Source: Postechiella sp039985655
GTDB taxonomy: Bacteria; Bacteroidota; Bacteroidia; Flavobacteriales; Flavobacteriaceae
Reading direction: 5' to 3'
NCBI GenBank assembly: GCA_039985655.1
Contig: JBDWSF010000016.1
Location: 62,001-126,000 of the forward strand
DNA length: 64,000 bases
Shown here in pieces: positions 51,901 through 60,533 of this stretch (position 1 is its first letter; the number at the start of each line of letters is the position of its first letter). The notes beneath the pieces were generated by a model that worked only from the letters and a program-made list of their open reading frames with translations, was not told the DNA's origin and searched no databases. Made by a program: the position numbers and the translations under genes.

Positions 51901-52463
51901 TCTTCTTAAGTTTAATAGGTGTATTTGGTGGTATTGTAGCTACAGGTAGTTCGTTTGTCATTATGATGACTATGATGGGAATCATATCGCTCGCAGGTAT
52001 TGTAGTAAACAATGGTGTGGTACTCCTCGATTACACGCAACTTTTGATAGATAGGAAAAAAGCTGAACACGATTTAGACGATGATGCTTACATACAAAAT
52101 GACGAGCTTTTAGAAGCCATTATTAAAGGAGGAAAGGCCCGTTTACGCCCAGTACTTTTAACAGCCATCACAACTATTCTAGGATTAATTCCGTTAGCAA
52201 CTGGTTTTAATATTAACTTCTTCACATTATTTAGTGAGTTTGACCCTAATATTTATATGGGAGGTGATAACGTGATTTTTTGGGGACCTCTAGCTTGGAC
52301 CGTAATTTACGGGTTATTTATTGCAACTTTCTTAACGCTTATTGTAGTCCCTATTTTATTCTATTTAGTGACTAAATTTAAGATGTGGCTATATAGCAGT
52401 AGAACTGTTAAATACGCTACACAAAAAACAGAAGTTTTTAATATGGATAAGCGCATTGAATAA
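48933..52463 (+). CDS. RND-family efflux pump permease
   Basis: The 1176-residue protein is an AcrB/MexB-type proton antiporter subunit. It starts with S-T-W-A-I-N-N-K-T-T-M-Y-V and the first helix. It has the G-M-L-V-D-N-G-I-V-V-V-E-N signature in helix 4, and in the second half G-I-I-S-L-A-G-I-V-V-N-N-G-V-V-L-L-D. It is longer than typical pumps, partly because of two extra hydrophobic segments near residues 513-555 in the central region, as in a Bacteroidetes subgroup. Substrates unknown. Confidence 0.94.
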   Translation: MTKDTKQNKVNKEFGLSTWAINNKTTMYVLILLILILGSGAYFSMARENFPEIKETKIYISSVYPGNTAEDIEKLITDPIEDKLKTVSNVVEITSTSQEDYSIVVVEFDEAISVEAAKQKVKDEIDSETSSEDWPTFNGAKVEPNIFDLSMSEEIPILNINISGDYPVDKLKAYGEYLEDEIESLLEIKQVDIRGAQDKEVEVAVDIYKMMAAQVSFDDIINTISRENVTMSAGNLISSGQRRTIRIIGEIEDPKELEDFVVKSEMGNSIYLKDVAKVTFKDEDKTTYAREFGHPVVMLDVKKRAGENMVDAADKISIIVENAIANVFPPDLKVTVANDQSSKTIGQVDDLVNNIIFGIILVVTVLMFFLGFKNALFVGFAIPMSMFMSLMILNLLGYTMNTMILFGLIMGLGMLVDNGIVVVENVYRLMEEEGLSRVEAAKKGIGEIAFPIIISTATTIAAFIPLGLWPGVMGQFMIYFPITLSVVLSSSLFVAIFFNSVLVSQFMTTEDKDMPLKQIIKISAIIGGIGVLILAFGGSNRGLGTLMIVTIILLWMYRLFLRSWANGFQNRILPKWERFYEKLLRGSLKGKKPTIITIGTFILLFVAIGGFLASVISQRTKVEFFPDNTPNQIIVYIEYPEGTDIKKTNAITKDIEERVYNIINDAAYIDDKGFNFLTESAVSQVGEGAGNPQTDGGSAAEMPHRSKITATMREYKFRDGADSKILLKKVQEGLKGIYPGIAISVEKDAAGPPAGYPINVELEGNDYAELINTAEKMRDFINSKNIQGIDELKIDVNKSKPSMIVEVDRKKAGELGVTSGQVGQQLRNSIFGAKAGIYKKDGEDYDIYVRFNEENRYNTSAIFNQKITFRDMASGQIKEVPVSTVAKQNNTSGFSAIKHKDVERVVTLYSALAPGFTDAAAIVSKIQNEMQSFTEKPDTVNIDYTGQIEEQAKQMAFLMGAFFTGLGLIFFILIFQFNSVSKPGIIMLAIFLSLIGVFGGIVATGSSFVIMMTMMGIISLAGIVVNNGVVLLDYTQLLIDRKKAEHDLDDDAYIQNDELLEAIIKGGKARLRPVLLTAITTILGLIPLATGFNINFFTLFSEFDPNIYMGGDNVIFWGPLAWTVIYGLFIATFLTLIVVPILFYLVTKFKMWLYSSRTVKYATQKTEVFNMDKRIE

Positions 52464-52504
52464 ATTATAAACGATTTTTAATTGGTGACTAATTCAATTA
52501 ATTA

Positions 52505-52540
52505 AAACCTAGGCATTCTTAATTGAAAGTCTGGGTTTTT
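52505..52540 (+). terminator. Terminator of the efflux operon
   Basis: AAACCTAGGC pairs with GTCTGGGTTT (with two G-T pairs) and is followed by TTT, 41 bases after the pump stop codon. Confidence 0.7.
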
Positions 52541-52631
52541 TAATTTTTGTATTTCAACGGGTTTAATTTAAAAAATACAATTCATTTAATCGAAAAAGTG
52601 AACACAAATTAGTTTAGTAAAGCTTTTCGTT

Positions 52632-52639
52632 TAGCTTTG
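52632..52639 (+). promoter_or_regulatory. Orphan promoter-like -7 element
   Basis: TAGCTTTG matches TAnnTTTG in a gene-free stretch and would drive a short transcript ending at the terminator at 52740-52768. Confidence 0.35.
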
Positions 52640-52645
52640 CCACGC

Positions 52646-52768
52646 TTTAAAAAGACATCAATACCGAATTACAACTTGAGACATAGTTGTTTACAAGAAT
52701 CCTTATTTTTTCCCTAAATGGGGGTTGATTAATAGTGATAAAATCCTCGACATATGTTGAGGATTTTT
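52646..52768 (+). ncRNA. Weak candidate small RNA in the efflux-TonB receptor gap
   Basis: No frame is apparent between the -7-like element TAGCTTTG and the strong terminator hairpin AAATCCTCGACATATGTTGAGGATTTTT (described by arms AAATCCTC/GAGGATTT). A G-rich tract TAAATGGGGG precedes the terminator, as in candidate C at 29510. Without transcript data this is only a possibility. Confidence 0.3.
52740..52768 (+). terminator. Intergenic terminator
   Basis: AAATCCTC and GAGGATTTTT form a clear hairpin with a T-run although no protein gene ends just before it. Confidence 0.75.
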
Positions 52769-52889
52769 GATTGCACTCTTTTCTATTTATTTTCTAATCA
52801 CAACAAAAAGTCAGTGAGATGCTCTTCTAGAGAAAATACAAAGATCACAATTGAGTTTTATACACAAAGACACCTAAATTTGTACATAA

Positions 52890-52922
52890 CAAAAAAACCA
52901 GAACAAATTAATGTTCTGGTCT
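52890..52922 (-). terminator. Terminator-like hairpin downstream of the TonB receptor gene
   Basis: ACCAGAAC and GTTCTGGT pair around AAATTAAT; on the minus strand a T-run follows. It lies about 245 bases beyond the receptor stop, after a palindromic element. Confidence 0.65.
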
Positions 52923-52981
52923 AATTTATTTTTATTAATGACGAGCAACCTTTTAGGCTACTCATTTTAATAAGTAAATCC

Positions 52982-53153
52982 GTTGTGCATTTTGAATAAA
53001 ATTTGTCAATTCGAGTGAAATTTGCACTTCGACAAACTCAGCAGAACTAACGAGAATCAAATTTTTAGTTCTTAATCTGTTCTCGATACGATTTTCTATT
53101 GAAAATCACTCGAACTGACATTCAATTTGGCTTCATATTTCAAAATGCACAAC
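52982..53153. repeat. Nested palindromic element with 15-base perfect ends
   Basis: GTTGTGCATTTTGAA at 52982-52996 is perfectly repeated in reverse complement at 53139-53153. An inner pair GTCAATTCGAGTGA (53005-53018) and TCACTCGAACTGAC (53107-53120) is also inverted. No coding capacity. It is built like the element at 22767-22900 and lies just after the TonB receptor stop codon. Confidence 0.65.
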
Positions 53154-53167
53154 AGGTTAAGTAAACT

Positions 53168-56080
53168 TTATAATTTAAAATTTAGTCTCGCAAATAAATA
53201 ACGCCCTAAATAACCAAACTGAGACGTTCTTCTTGAGTACACAAATTGATCTCCTGAAGTTCCTCCTGGTCTATTTTCATCAGGATATACGTCCAATAAA
53301 TTATTAGCTCCAAGAGTTACAGTTAAATTCTCCATTAATGCTGTAGAAATAGTTAAATCTGTTACGACCTTACCTCCATAAATGGCATCAGCACTAACCG
53401 CTGTACCAGCGACTCTAGCATCTCCAGAAAAATCATCTGGATCGGTAACTTCACCAAAGAAAACATTTCTTAATAAGACATCCCATTTACCAATATTTAC
53501 AGCATTTGTTAAACTTATTTTAGTTCTTGGTTGCGCTATAGTCAAAAAGGCTTCTTCTTGTCCATCGAAAAAAGAACCACTTTGTCCTGCAGCGGCTATT
53601 TTAGACGGCACTCTAACAGTCTCTACTTCAGTCTCAGAAAAAGTTGCAGATAAATCACTTCGAACCGTAACTTTCTCTCCAATATCGCCTTTATGAGCAA
53701 CAACAACTTCTACACCTTTAGACTTGGTATCAATAGCATTTACAAAAAATCGAGCGCTAGTTGCTCCTGCTGAATCAAAGATACCTTGAAGTTCTGCATC
53801 AGTTCCTGCACCAAAACTTCCACTATATACAATACGATCATCAATATCAATAACATAAGCATCAGCTGTAACTTTAAAATCACCCAACTTAGCTGTAGCA
53901 CCTATACTGAAGCTTTTAGAAGTTTCTTCTCTAAGTTTTTCAATACCTATTAAGTTTGCCGCTCTACTATCGTTTGTAAATGTTCCTTGTTCAAAAGGTT
54001 GGTTATCTACAAAAACAGTACTTGTTCTACTAAAAAATTGTTGGTGTAATGACGGTGCTCTAAATCCTGTACTATGAGCAGCTCTTATAGCTATGTTTTC
54101 ATCTAATTTATAGCGTGTTGCGATTTTATAATTAAAAGTTTCTCCAAAATCTGAAAAACTTTCAAATCGTCCTGCAACACTTACTAACCAATCTTCTGAA
54201 AAATCAGCTTCTAAATCCACATAAGCAGCGATACTATTTCTGAATTTATTAGTTGCATTCTTAGGATCATATCCTCTAAAAACTTGAGCGCCTCCTCCAA
54301 GAACTGCCCCTGTAAAATTATTAGTAACTAATAAATCGCTAGGTGTAATACTATTTACAGCATTTCCATTAATATCATAACTTGTAAAAGAGGCTTCTTC
54401 ACCTGCTTCTATAATATAATTTTCAACTTTATACTCTGCTCCAAATGCCACATTTAAACCATTAAATATATCTTCATTGAATTTATTAAAATCTAAGTTT
54501 GTCGTATTCTGAGAAAAACTTAAAGTACCAGCATCAAACGAGCGTTGTGTTGCGACACCTAATGTTCCATTACTTGAATTCCCAACGGTAATACCAAAAG
54601 CATTTTGCCCGTATGTATTTGAAAAATCGACATTCCAATCATTAACTTTTCCTTTAATACCAATAGCTAAAGATTTATCTATAATATCACTACCTATGTT
54701 TGGTAAAAAACCATTTGGAAACGCTGGTGTATTAGCACGTCCGTCTCCTTGAGCAGGTCTTCTATAAAAACCAGAAGCCAAACCCTGTCTGTAACTAATA
54801 CCTCCAAAAGAATAAATCTCTGCATCATCACTCAACGGAATAGACATATTAGCAAAAAACTTTCCTTCTCTTAGTTTAGAAGTACCAACTTTAAACCTAT
54901 AATCTTCTCTAGTTTGTCCTCTTGCTGCTAATTCATCTTCGTCTGCATCAAAACTAAGCAAATCTCTAAAAGTAGTAATATCTGCTTCTTGAGTAACATC
55001 TAAACCTGCTATTTGTGCAGCTACTGCTGGGTCTAAATAAGATAGAGACGCCGCTGAATTTTGATAATCAGCCAATGTCATATCTGCTACAACACCACCA
55101 TTTGCAGCAAAAATTCTTTCTGCACCATGAAACCCACTAAAAATATCTCCTGAATAATCTTTATTCCTCAAAGCAGGCTGTCTTGTAGATAAAGAACCTG
55201 TAAAATTAATAAACCCTCCATTATCACCAATTGGCAATCCATAGTTCGCGTCTATTTGAACTTTTTCTCCATCACTTCCACCTTCAAAATGATTTGAATT
55301 TTCACTAAAGTTAGCTCCTGTTGTAAGTGTTAAGTCTAATACATTTGTTGCTTTCTTTAATACAATATTTATAACTCCAGCAATGGCATCCGATCCGTAT
55401 TGTGCTGCAGCACCATCTCTCAAAACTTCAAGTCTTTGAATAGCGGCCGTAGGAATAGAATTCATGTCTGTTCCAACACTACCAGCTCCTACAGTACCAT
55501 TTGTATTAATTAATGCTGTATTATGTCGTCTTTTTCCATTGATTAAGATAAGCACTTGATCTGGTCCTAAACCTCTAAGCGAAGCGGGATCAATATGATC
55601 GGTACCATCCGAAACGGTTTGCGTTTGAGACGTAAACGATGGTGCTACATAATTTAAAATTTCATTTACAGAAGTCTGTGCTCCTTTTGATGCCAATTCG
55701 GTAACGTCAATGACATCAATAGCAACAGGTGTATCTATAACCGTTCTACTTGGATTTCTAGATCCAATTAGCACAACAGCATCTAACGCAACACCTGCTT
55801 TCATAGTAACATTTGCTGTACTACCAGAAACAACAACGTCTTGCGTGTCGTAACCAACATACGAAAACACTAACGTATCGCCATTACTAGCACTTAGGCT
55901 GTAGTTTCCATCAAAGTCTGTAATTGTACCTGTAGTTGTACCTTTAATAATAACTGATACACCAGGTAATGGTCCTGAATCGTCAGTAACAGTTCCCGAA
56001 ACTTCTTGAGCTTCAGCGAAATTAAACAGCCCAATGAACATAAAGAACATCAATGCTTTTGATTGTAATAGTTTACTCAT
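53168..56080 (-). CDS. TonB-dependent outer-membrane receptor
   Basis: The 970-residue product has a signal peptide (A-L-M-F-F-M-F-I-G-L-F-N-F-A-E-A-Q), a CarboxypepD-reg-like domain at about 27-105 (V-S-G-T-V-T-D-D-S-G-P-L-P-G-V-S-V) and a plug domain at about 120-240 (G-L-G-P-D-Q-V-L-I-L-I-N-G-K-R-R, A-A-A-Q-Y-G-S-D-A-I-A-G-V-I-N). A 22-strand barrel ends F-A-R-L-N-F-K-L. It imports a substrate using the ExbB/ExbD/TonB system. No SusD partner or siderophore gene is nearby, so the substrate is unknown. Confidence 0.94.
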   Translation of the reverse strand: MSKLLQSKALMFFMFIGLFNFAEAQEVSGTVTDDSGPLPGVSVIIKGTTTGTITDFDGNYSLSASNGDTLVFSYVGYDTQDVVVSGSTANVTMKAGVALDAVVLIGSRNPSRTVIDTPVAIDVIDVTELASKGAQTSVNEILNYVAPSFTSQTQTVSDGTDHIDPASLRGLGPDQVLILINGKRRHNTALINTNGTVGAGSVGTDMNSIPTAAIQRLEVLRDGAAAQYGSDAIAGVINIVLKKATNVLDLTLTTGANFSENSNHFEGGSDGEKVQIDANYGLPIGDNGGFINFTGSLSTRQPALRNKDYSGDIFSGFHGAERIFAANGGVVADMTLADYQNSAASLSYLDPAVAAQIAGLDVTQEADITTFRDLLSFDADEDELAARGQTREDYRFKVGTSKLREGKFFANMSIPLSDDAEIYSFGGISYRQGLASGFYRRPAQGDGRANTPAFPNGFLPNIGSDIIDKSLAIGIKGKVNDWNVDFSNTYGQNAFGITVGNSSNGTLGVATQRSFDAGTLSFSQNTTNLDFNKFNEDIFNGLNVAFGAEYKVENYIIEAGEEASFTSYDINGNAVNSITPSDLLVTNNFTGAVLGGGAQVFRGYDPKNATNKFRNSIAAYVDLEADFSEDWLVSVAGRFESFSDFGETFNYKIATRYKLDENIAIRAAHSTGFRAPSLHQQFFSRTSTVFVDNQPFEQGTFTNDSRAANLIGIEKLREETSKSFSIGATAKLGDFKVTADAYVIDIDDRIVYSGSFGAGTDAELQGIFDSAGATSARFFVNAIDTKSKGVEVVVAHKGDIGEKVTVRSDLSATFSETEVETVRVPSKIAAAGQSGSFFDGQEEAFLTIAQPRTKISLTNAVNIGKWDVLLRNVFFGEVTDPDDFSGDARVAGTAVSADAIYGGKVVTDLTISTALMENLTVTLGANNLLDVYPDENRPGGTSGDQFVYSRRTSQFGYLGRYLFARLNFKL

Positions 56081-56353
56081 AATATTAGTTTTTTTTGAAT
56101 TAGTTTATAGCTAAGGTATACATTTTATCGGCTGATTTAACATAAAAACCCAAAATACTATGCTTGCATATGATTTTTTGATAAAAAAACCATGTAAATT
56201 ATATCAATTTCTCTTTTTAAGATGAAAAAATTAGAGATTTATCATAAAAAACAATGAAGTAAGAAAAAGATTATTAACTTTATTTATCACTTTTGTTTAA
56301 TAAAAGATGATTAAAAAAAAACATCAAAAAATTATTACTCCATAGTATTTAGT

Positions 56354-56361
56354 TAAATTTG
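56354..56361 (+). promoter_or_regulatory. Promoter -7 element of aspS
   Basis: TAAATTTG matches TAnnTTTG and lies 18 bases before the chosen ATG. Confidence 0.6.
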
Positions 56362-56379
56362 CACCTCAATTTCACAACG

Positions 56380-58134
56380 ATGTATAGAAGTCATAACTGC
56401 GGCGAATTAAGAGCGGCACATATTAATACAGAAGTCACCCTTTCCGGCTGGGTTCAAAAATCAAGAGATAAAGGATTTATTGTTTGGGTAGATTTGCGAG
56501 ACCGCTATGGTATAACGCAATTAGTTTTTGATGAGGAACGCACATCCAAAGCTATGTTAGAACAAGCTCAAAATTTAGGCCGTGAATTTGTAATACAAGT
56601 TCAAGGAACGACTATAGAGCGTGCATCGAAAAATCCAAATATCCCAACAGGGGATATAGAAATATTAGTTTCTAAACTAACTATTTTAAACGAAGCGTTA
56701 TTACCTCCTTTTACTATTGAAGATAAAACTGATGGTGGTGAAGATATACGAATGAAATATCGTTATTTAGATATTCGTCGTAATCCTGTAAAAGACAGTC
56801 TAATTTTTAGATCGAAAGTCTCTCAAGAAGTTAGAAACTATTTATCTAAACAAGATTTTATAGAAGTAGAAACGCCTTATTTAATAAAGTCTACTCCTGA
56901 AGGTGCTAGAGATTTTGTGGTGCCTTCAAGAATGAACGCAGGTCAATTTTACGCGCTTCCGCAATCGCCTCAAACTTTTAAGCAATTGCTTATGGTTGGT
57001 GGTATGGATAAATACTTCCAGATTGTAAAGTGTTTTAGAGATGAGGACTTACGTGCCGACAGGCAGCCAGAATTCACACAAATAGATTGTGAAATGGCAT
57101 TTGTAGAGCAAGAAGACATTTTAAATGTTTTTGAAGGTCTAACACGTCATTTATTAAAAGAAGTAAACGGTGTAGAAGTTGATAAATTTCCGCGTATGCT
57201 TTATGATGATGCCATGCGTTTATACGGAAACGACAAACCAGACATTCGTTTTGGGATGGAGTTTGGTGAACTTAACGCCGTTGCTCAACATAAAGAATTT
57301 GGTGTTTTTAATAATGCTGAATTGGTTGTTGGTATTGCAGTTCCTAGCGGAAATAGTTATACTAGAAAAGAAATTGATAAATTAATTAATTGGGTTAAAC
57401 GTCCACAAGTTGGTGCATTAGGAATGATATATTCTAGATGTAATGACGATGGTTCTTTCAAATCTTCTGTAGATAAATTCTACGATCAAGACGATTTAGC
57501 AAAATGGGCAGAAGTTACAGGCGCTAAACCAGGCGATTTAGTTTGTGTGCTTTCTGGCGATACAAACAAAGTACGCGCGCAATTAAGTGCCTTACGTATG
57601 GAATTAGCAGAACGTTTAGGCTTAAGAGATCCTAAAGTATTTGCGCCATTATGGGTTATCGATTTTCCTTTATTAGAATTAGATGAAGACACTGGGCATT
57701 ACCACGCGATGCATCACCCGTTTACTTCTCCAAAACCTGGTCAATTAGAGTTGTTAGACACGAACCCAGGCGACGTAAAAGCCAATGCATACGATTTAGT
57801 TTTAAACGGAAACGAAATTGGCGGAGGTTCTATTCGTATTCACGATAAAGAAGCACAAGCCACAATGTTTAAACATTTAGGATTCACAGAAGAAGAGGCT
57901 AAAGCACAATTTGGCTTTTTAATGGACGCCTTTCAATATGGCGCACCGCCACACGGTGGTTTAGCTTTTGGTTTAGATAGACTTGTTGCTATTTTAGGCG
58001 GACAAGAAACGATAAGAGATTTTATCGCATTTCCGAAAAACAATTCCGGTCGCGATGTCATGATTGATGCACCTTCCGCAATAGATGATGATCAATTAAC
58101 GGAGTTAAGTTTAAAACTTAACTTAAAATCATAA
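56380..58134 (+). CDS. aspS: Aspartyl-tRNA synthetase
   Basis: AspRS charges tRNA-Asp. The ATG at 56380 is used because the in-frame TTG at 56359 lies within the promoter. The 584-residue product has the OB-fold anticodon-binding domain at about 1-105 (L-S-G-W-V-Q-K-S-R-D-K-G-F-I-V-W-V-D-L-R-D-R), class II motif 2 (F-R-D-E-D-L-R-A-D-R-Q-P-E-F-T-Q), a GAD insertion domain, and motif 3 (G-L-A-F-G-L-D-R-L). This is the full bacterial type. It is a single gene with its own terminator. Confidence 0.97.
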   Translation: MYRSHNCGELRAAHINTEVTLSGWVQKSRDKGFIVWVDLRDRYGITQLVFDEERTSKAMLEQAQNLGREFVIQVQGTTIERASKNPNIPTGDIEILVSKLTILNEALLPPFTIEDKTDGGEDIRMKYRYLDIRRNPVKDSLIFRSKVSQEVRNYLSKQDFIEVETPYLIKSTPEGARDFVVPSRMNAGQFYALPQSPQTFKQLLMVGGMDKYFQIVKCFRDEDLRADRQPEFTQIDCEMAFVEQEDILNVFEGLTRHLLKEVNGVEVDKFPRMLYDDAMRLYGNDKPDIRFGMEFGELNAVAQHKEFGVFNNAELVVGIAVPSGNSYTRKEIDKLINWVKRPQVGALGMIYSRCNDDGSFKSSVDKFYDQDDLAKWAEVTGAKPGDLVCVLSGDTNKVRAQLSALRMELAERLGLRDPKVFAPLWVIDFPLLELDEDTGHYHAMHHPFTSPKPGQLELLDTNPGDVKANAYDLVLNGNEIGGGSIRIHDKEAQATMFKHLGFTEEEAKAQFGFLMDAFQYGAPPHGGLAFGLDRLVAILGGQETIRDFIAFPKNNSGRDVMIDAPSAIDDDQLTELSLKLNLKS

Positions 58135-58140
58135 CATAAT

Positions 58141-58168
58141 AAAATCCTGCTTTTTGCAGGATTTTTTA
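58141..58168 (+). terminator. Terminator of aspS
   Basis: AAAATCCTGC and GCAGGATTTTTT form a tight hairpin 7 bases after the stop codon. Confidence 0.9.
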
Positions 58169-58196
58169 TTAGCTTTATACCAGCTATCATTTTTAT

Positions 58197-59981
58197 ATGC
58201 CTAGTTATAAAAGTCTTTTACGGAAATTTCTAATTTGGAAATATAAACATATTTCCGAACGGCAGTTTATTTACATGCTTAGTATTCTTGTGGGCTTTTT
58301 AGCAGGAATGGGAACAGTAATGCTAAAAAATCTTGTGCATTATATTCGACTACTTTTCGAATTAGATTTCTTTAATGATTACAAAAACTCTTTATATTTT
58401 ATTTTCCCAATAATTGGACTTTTCCTTGTTTATGTTATCAAACAAATTTGGTTAAAAAAACATATTGGACACGGTATATCATCAACACTTTATGCCATTT
58501 CAAAACTTAATGGTATCATCCCGAGATATAATATTTATGCGGCATTAATTACGGCACCATTAACTGTTGGTTTTGGTGGTTCAGTTGGTTTGCAAGGTCC
58601 AGCAGTAAGTCTAGGTTCTGCTTTAGGATCTAACGCAGCACGCCTGTTTCACATGAATACAAAAACAAGGATGTTACTTATTGGTTGTGCCGCTGCTGGC
58701 GCTATGGCATCGATGTTTAAAGCGCCTATTGCAGCCATAATTTTTGCTGTAGAAATATTTAGTTTAGATATCGCTTTTACGTCATTAGTTCCCCTTTTAT
58801 TAGCATCTGTTTCGGCAGTAGTAACATCATATCTGTTTTTAGGAACTGATGTATTATTGCGCTTCCAGCTCACCGATAAATTCGAAATTAACGACATCTT
58901 TTTTTTCACCATATTAGGTCTTGTAACGGGACTTGCATCGGCCTATTTCTCAAAAGTATTTTTTGCTATAACTAACTTTTTCAAACAATTAAAAAACAGA
59001 GCATTGCGCTTATTAATTGGAGGCTTAGCCATAGGCAGTATGTTATATGTTATCCCACCATTATACGGTGAAGGTTATGGCATTATGAATAATCTATTAA
59101 AAGGAGATCACTTAGCCGCCATAGGTGAAACACCTTTTAATTTAGATTTATCAAACATATGGATTGTCACCGGTTTACTAATCGGTATTGCCTTTTTTAA
59201 AGCCATTGCCATGACAACCACTTTTGGAGCAGGTGGTGTTGGTGGTGTATTTATTCCAACATTGGTTATGGGCAGCGCACTTGGTAATGCTTTTGCAAAA
59301 ATTATTAATAATTTAGGCTTAGGTTTTCATGTCTCCGAATCTAATTTCACACTCATAGGAATGACAGGACTTATGGCAGGCGTGCTTCACGCCCCCTTAA
59401 CAGCCATTTTCTTAATAGCTGAAATTACTGGAGGTTACGAACTTTTTGTACCCTTAATGATCGTATCGGCCATTTCATTTGCTATTACTAAATACTTCGT
59501 TTCTCACTCTGTTTACACTTTAAGACTCGCACAACGTGGAGAGCTTATGACACACGATAAAGATCAAAACGCACTCATGGCCATGGACATCAATAAAGTT
59601 ATCGAAACCAATTTCATAACCTTATCGCCCGAAATGAAACTTGGAGACATACTAAAAGATGCCGTTGCCAAATCCTCAAGAAATCACTTTCCCGTAGTTA
59701 ACGAAAGTCAAGAGTTTTTAGGCGTTATTCGTTTAGACGATATTAGACATATTATGTTTAATACCGAACTTTACGACAAAGTAGACGTAGCCAGTTTAAT
59801 GCACGCCGATCGTGGTATTATTAATTACGAAGATGATACTATGAACGACATTATGAATAAATTTAAAACCAGTGGTGCATGGAATTTACCAGTAATAAAA
59901 GGTGGAAAATATTACGGTTACATATCAAAATCCAAACTACTAACAGCCTACAGACGGCAATTAATAAAACTATCGCATTAA
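58197..59981 (+). CDS. ClC-family chloride channel/transporter with CBS domains
   Basis: The 594-residue protein has the ClC membrane core (about residues 25-430) and a C-terminal pair of CBS domains (about 455-590). Selectivity motifs are visible: G-G-S-V-G-L-Q-G-P-A-V near 133 and G-A-G-G-V-G-G-V-F-I-P near 345. In most ClC exchangers the gate residue in the first motif is glutamate (G-x-E-G-P); here it is Gln133. In F-A-V-E-I-F (Glu186) the position of the internal proton glutamate appears to be Ile. Both changes suggest a passive anion channel rather than a proton exchanger. Confidence 0.9.
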   Translation: MPSYKSLLRKFLIWKYKHISERQFIYMLSILVGFLAGMGTVMLKNLVHYIRLLFELDFFNDYKNSLYFIFPIIGLFLVYVIKQIWLKKHIGHGISSTLYAISKLNGIIPRYNIYAALITAPLTVGFGGSVGLQGPAVSLGSALGSNAARLFHMNTKTRMLLIGCAAAGAMASMFKAPIAAIIFAVEIFSLDIAFTSLVPLLLASVSAVVTSYLFLGTDVLLRFQLTDKFEINDIFFFTILGLVTGLASAYFSKVFFAITNFFKQLKNRALRLLIGGLAIGSMLYVIPPLYGEGYGIMNNLLKGDHLAAIGETPFNLDLSNIWIVTGLLIGIAFFKAIAMTTTFGAGGVGGVFIPTLVMGSALGNAFAKIINNLGLGFHVSESNFTLIGMTGLMAGVLHAPLTAIFLIAEITGGYELFVPLMIVSAISFAITKYFVSHSVYTLRLAQRGELMTHDKDQNALMAMDINKVIETNFITLSPEMKLGDILKDAVAKSSRNHFPVVNESQEFLGVIRLDDIRHIMFNTELYDKVDVASLMHADRGIINYEDDTMNDIMNKFKTSGAWNLPVIKGGKYYGYISKSKLLTAYRRQLIKLSH

Positions 59982-60027
59982 AATCCTAAAAGGTCATTTA
60001 ATCATCCCACTCATATCAGTATAAATA

Positions 60028-60264
60028 ATGAAATATCTAATTACCGTTTTATTTATAATTACACTAGGTAGCATTTTAGCAGGCTATTTTCTTGACGTCT
60101 CTTACTCACAAAAGCTCATTGGTTTTGGAGTATTAGGTATCTTTTTTGTGGTATTTCCGCTGTTTTCCTATCACCGTTGGAAAGACAAAGACCCAAAAGA
60201 TTACATGCTTACTAAAGAGAATTTAGATAAAATGAAAGACTCACAACGCAAAAATAAATATTGA
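60028..60264 (+). CDS. Small two-helix membrane protein, unknown function
   Basis: The 78-residue product has two hydrophobic helices (about residues 3-22 and 32-50) and a charged C-terminal tail (H-R-W-K-D-K-D-P-K-D-Y-M-L-T-K-E). It lies 46 bases after the ClC gene on the same strand and may be cotranscribed. Small proteins of this kind are common in Flavobacteriaceae; no function is known to me. Confidence 0.7.
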   Translation: MKYLITVLFIITLGSILAGYFLDVSYSQKLIGFGVLGIFFVVFPLFSYHRWKDKDPKDYMLTKENLDKMKDSQRKNKY

Positions 60265-60302
60265 AGTAGTTTAAACTTTTTCATTAATAATTTGGACGTT
60301 AT

Positions 60303-60452
60303 CACAAGGGTCGGGCTTTATAGTAGGTTTATATTTTTAAATTAAAAAACTTATGAATATAAATATTTCATTACACGCTCCCTCTTACGTCGGGGAGCTC
60401 AAACATTTAGCCTGTGGTGAGCGCAATCTAACCGTTCAATCTCTAACGCACA
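60303..60452. repeat. Degenerate copy of the GCGTTAGGGATTGA repeat
   Basis: On the minus strand the segment reads TGCGTTAGAGATTGAACGG at one end and AAAGCCCGACCC at the other, the two hallmark pieces of the repeat at 10619-10712. The middle is diverged. It occupies the space before the kinase gene. Confidence 0.5.
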
Positions 60453-60533
60453 TATTCACTAACTTTTTATTTTTAAATCTGCTAGATTGTTTGGTTTGAT
60501 TATTGCTATATTTATAGCACTACAATCACATTG

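Noticed and set aside
53382..53696. Open frame of about 104 codons on the plus strand inside the TonB receptor gene
   Set aside because: It is antisense to a secure coding region, has no family resemblance and no promoter. Long antisense frames are expected opposite such genes.
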